A stretch of 64,000 nt of DNA from Thiohalocapsa sp. (GTDB lineage: Bacteria; Pseudomonadota; Gammaproteobacteria; Chromatiales; Chromatiaceae). Below, piece after piece: positions 63,804 through 64,000 of the stretch. The DNA is taken from positions 1 to 64,000 of the forward strand of contig JANQFX010000011.1 of the NCBI GenBank assembly GCA_028277725.1. The letters are read 5' to 3'. How positions within the stretch are numbered: the stretch's first letter is position 1; every line of letters starts with the position of its first letter. The notes under the pieces are model-generated. The model was not told the origin of the DNA. It searched no databases and saw only the letters and a list, made by a program, of their open reading frames with translations. The position numbers and the translations under genes are program-made.

Positions 63804-64000
63804 GTTTCCCCCGCAAGGCCCGATCCCGGGTCAACGTCTCGGGGTCTCTTGCCCATCGCATCGCCCTCAGGGCCGAGGCAATCCGTGCCGTCGGTTGCAG
63901 GATTGGCTGCCGATCCGCTCGCGCACGTTTCGAGGCGGTCGCATACGCGATTCCCGCTGCCGCGTTAGACTTTCCTCCGAGCTTTTGCAATCATCCCGCC

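Overview
The window is GC-rich DNA from a sulfur-oxidising, respiring gammaproteobacterium, most likely of the Chromatiales type (Chromatiaceae, Ectothiorhodospiraceae and relatives). This is inferred from gene content: the surE-pcm-nlpD-rpoS order, hfq-hflX-hflK-hflC, a homodimeric AceE pyruvate dehydrogenase, a cbb3 oxidase cluster with all its assembly genes, flavocytochrome c sulfide dehydrogenase (fccAB), a DsrC/TusE-family protein and a cytochrome c'. I see no rRNA, tRNA, CRISPR array, transposase or prophage gene. Most of the window is chromosomal core plus lineage-specific genes.

Layout. 1-115 is a chain of four back-to-back hairpins. 138-3416 is a large hybrid histidine kinase that looks lower in GC than the rest. 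3646-7455 holds small and hypothetical genes (DUF4174, MOSC, a tandem Usp, a lipoprotein) and two decayed gene remnants. 7545-11973 is aceE-aceF. 12582-14423 has a Met/Pro-rich exported protein, crcB and a DUF190 gene. 14575-21148 has serS, a ZntB/CorA-like transporter, an MscK-type channel and an Smr protein. 21440-24806 is surE-pcm-nlpD-rpoS. 25193-34074 is ccoNOQP, a 46-residue membrane protein, then ccoG-ccoH-ccoI-ccoS. 34078-38815 is transcribed leftwards and holds an HMA_2-type protein, a Na+/Ca2+ exchanger, an unrecognised 614-residue protein, a DsrC-like protein and a degenerate membrane-anchored receiver. 39022-43664 has pgl, a CopD-like membrane protein, DUF2892, an APH/ATPase fusion and an adenylate cyclase with a PilZ-like tail. 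43784-49688 (leftwards) has a coiled-coil OmpA protein, fccB, fccA, an exported ankyrin protein and a tetraheme NapC/NirT cytochrome. 50003-54078 has a voltage-gated-type cation channel, DUF2934, DUF2760 and an Hsp70. 54142-57622 has a starch-active GH13 enzyme and a NahK-like kinase. 57982-59355 is cytochrome c' and cytochrome b561. 59641-63718 is hfq-hflX-hflK-hflC.

How the genes work together. Sulfide electrons are taken up in the periplasm by FccAB. The neighbouring tetraheme cytochrome and ankyrin protein suggest a dedicated electron-transfer or protection module. Electrons can leave through the cbb3 oxidase at low oxygen, for which every assembly factor (CcoG, CcoH, CcoI, CcoS) is present. 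AceEF feeds acetyl-CoA to central metabolism, although no lpd gene follows it here. RpoS, Hfq, HflX, HflKC, Usp and the Hsp70 pair cover stress response and RNA/protein quality control.

The most promising leads for something undescribed are the tetraheme-ankyrin-fccAB cluster, the DsrC-like protein with a reversed cysteine pattern next to unknown partners, the Met/Pro-rich exported protein, the hairpin chain at the left edge, and the 46-residue membrane protein set between strong hairpins in the cbb3 locus.
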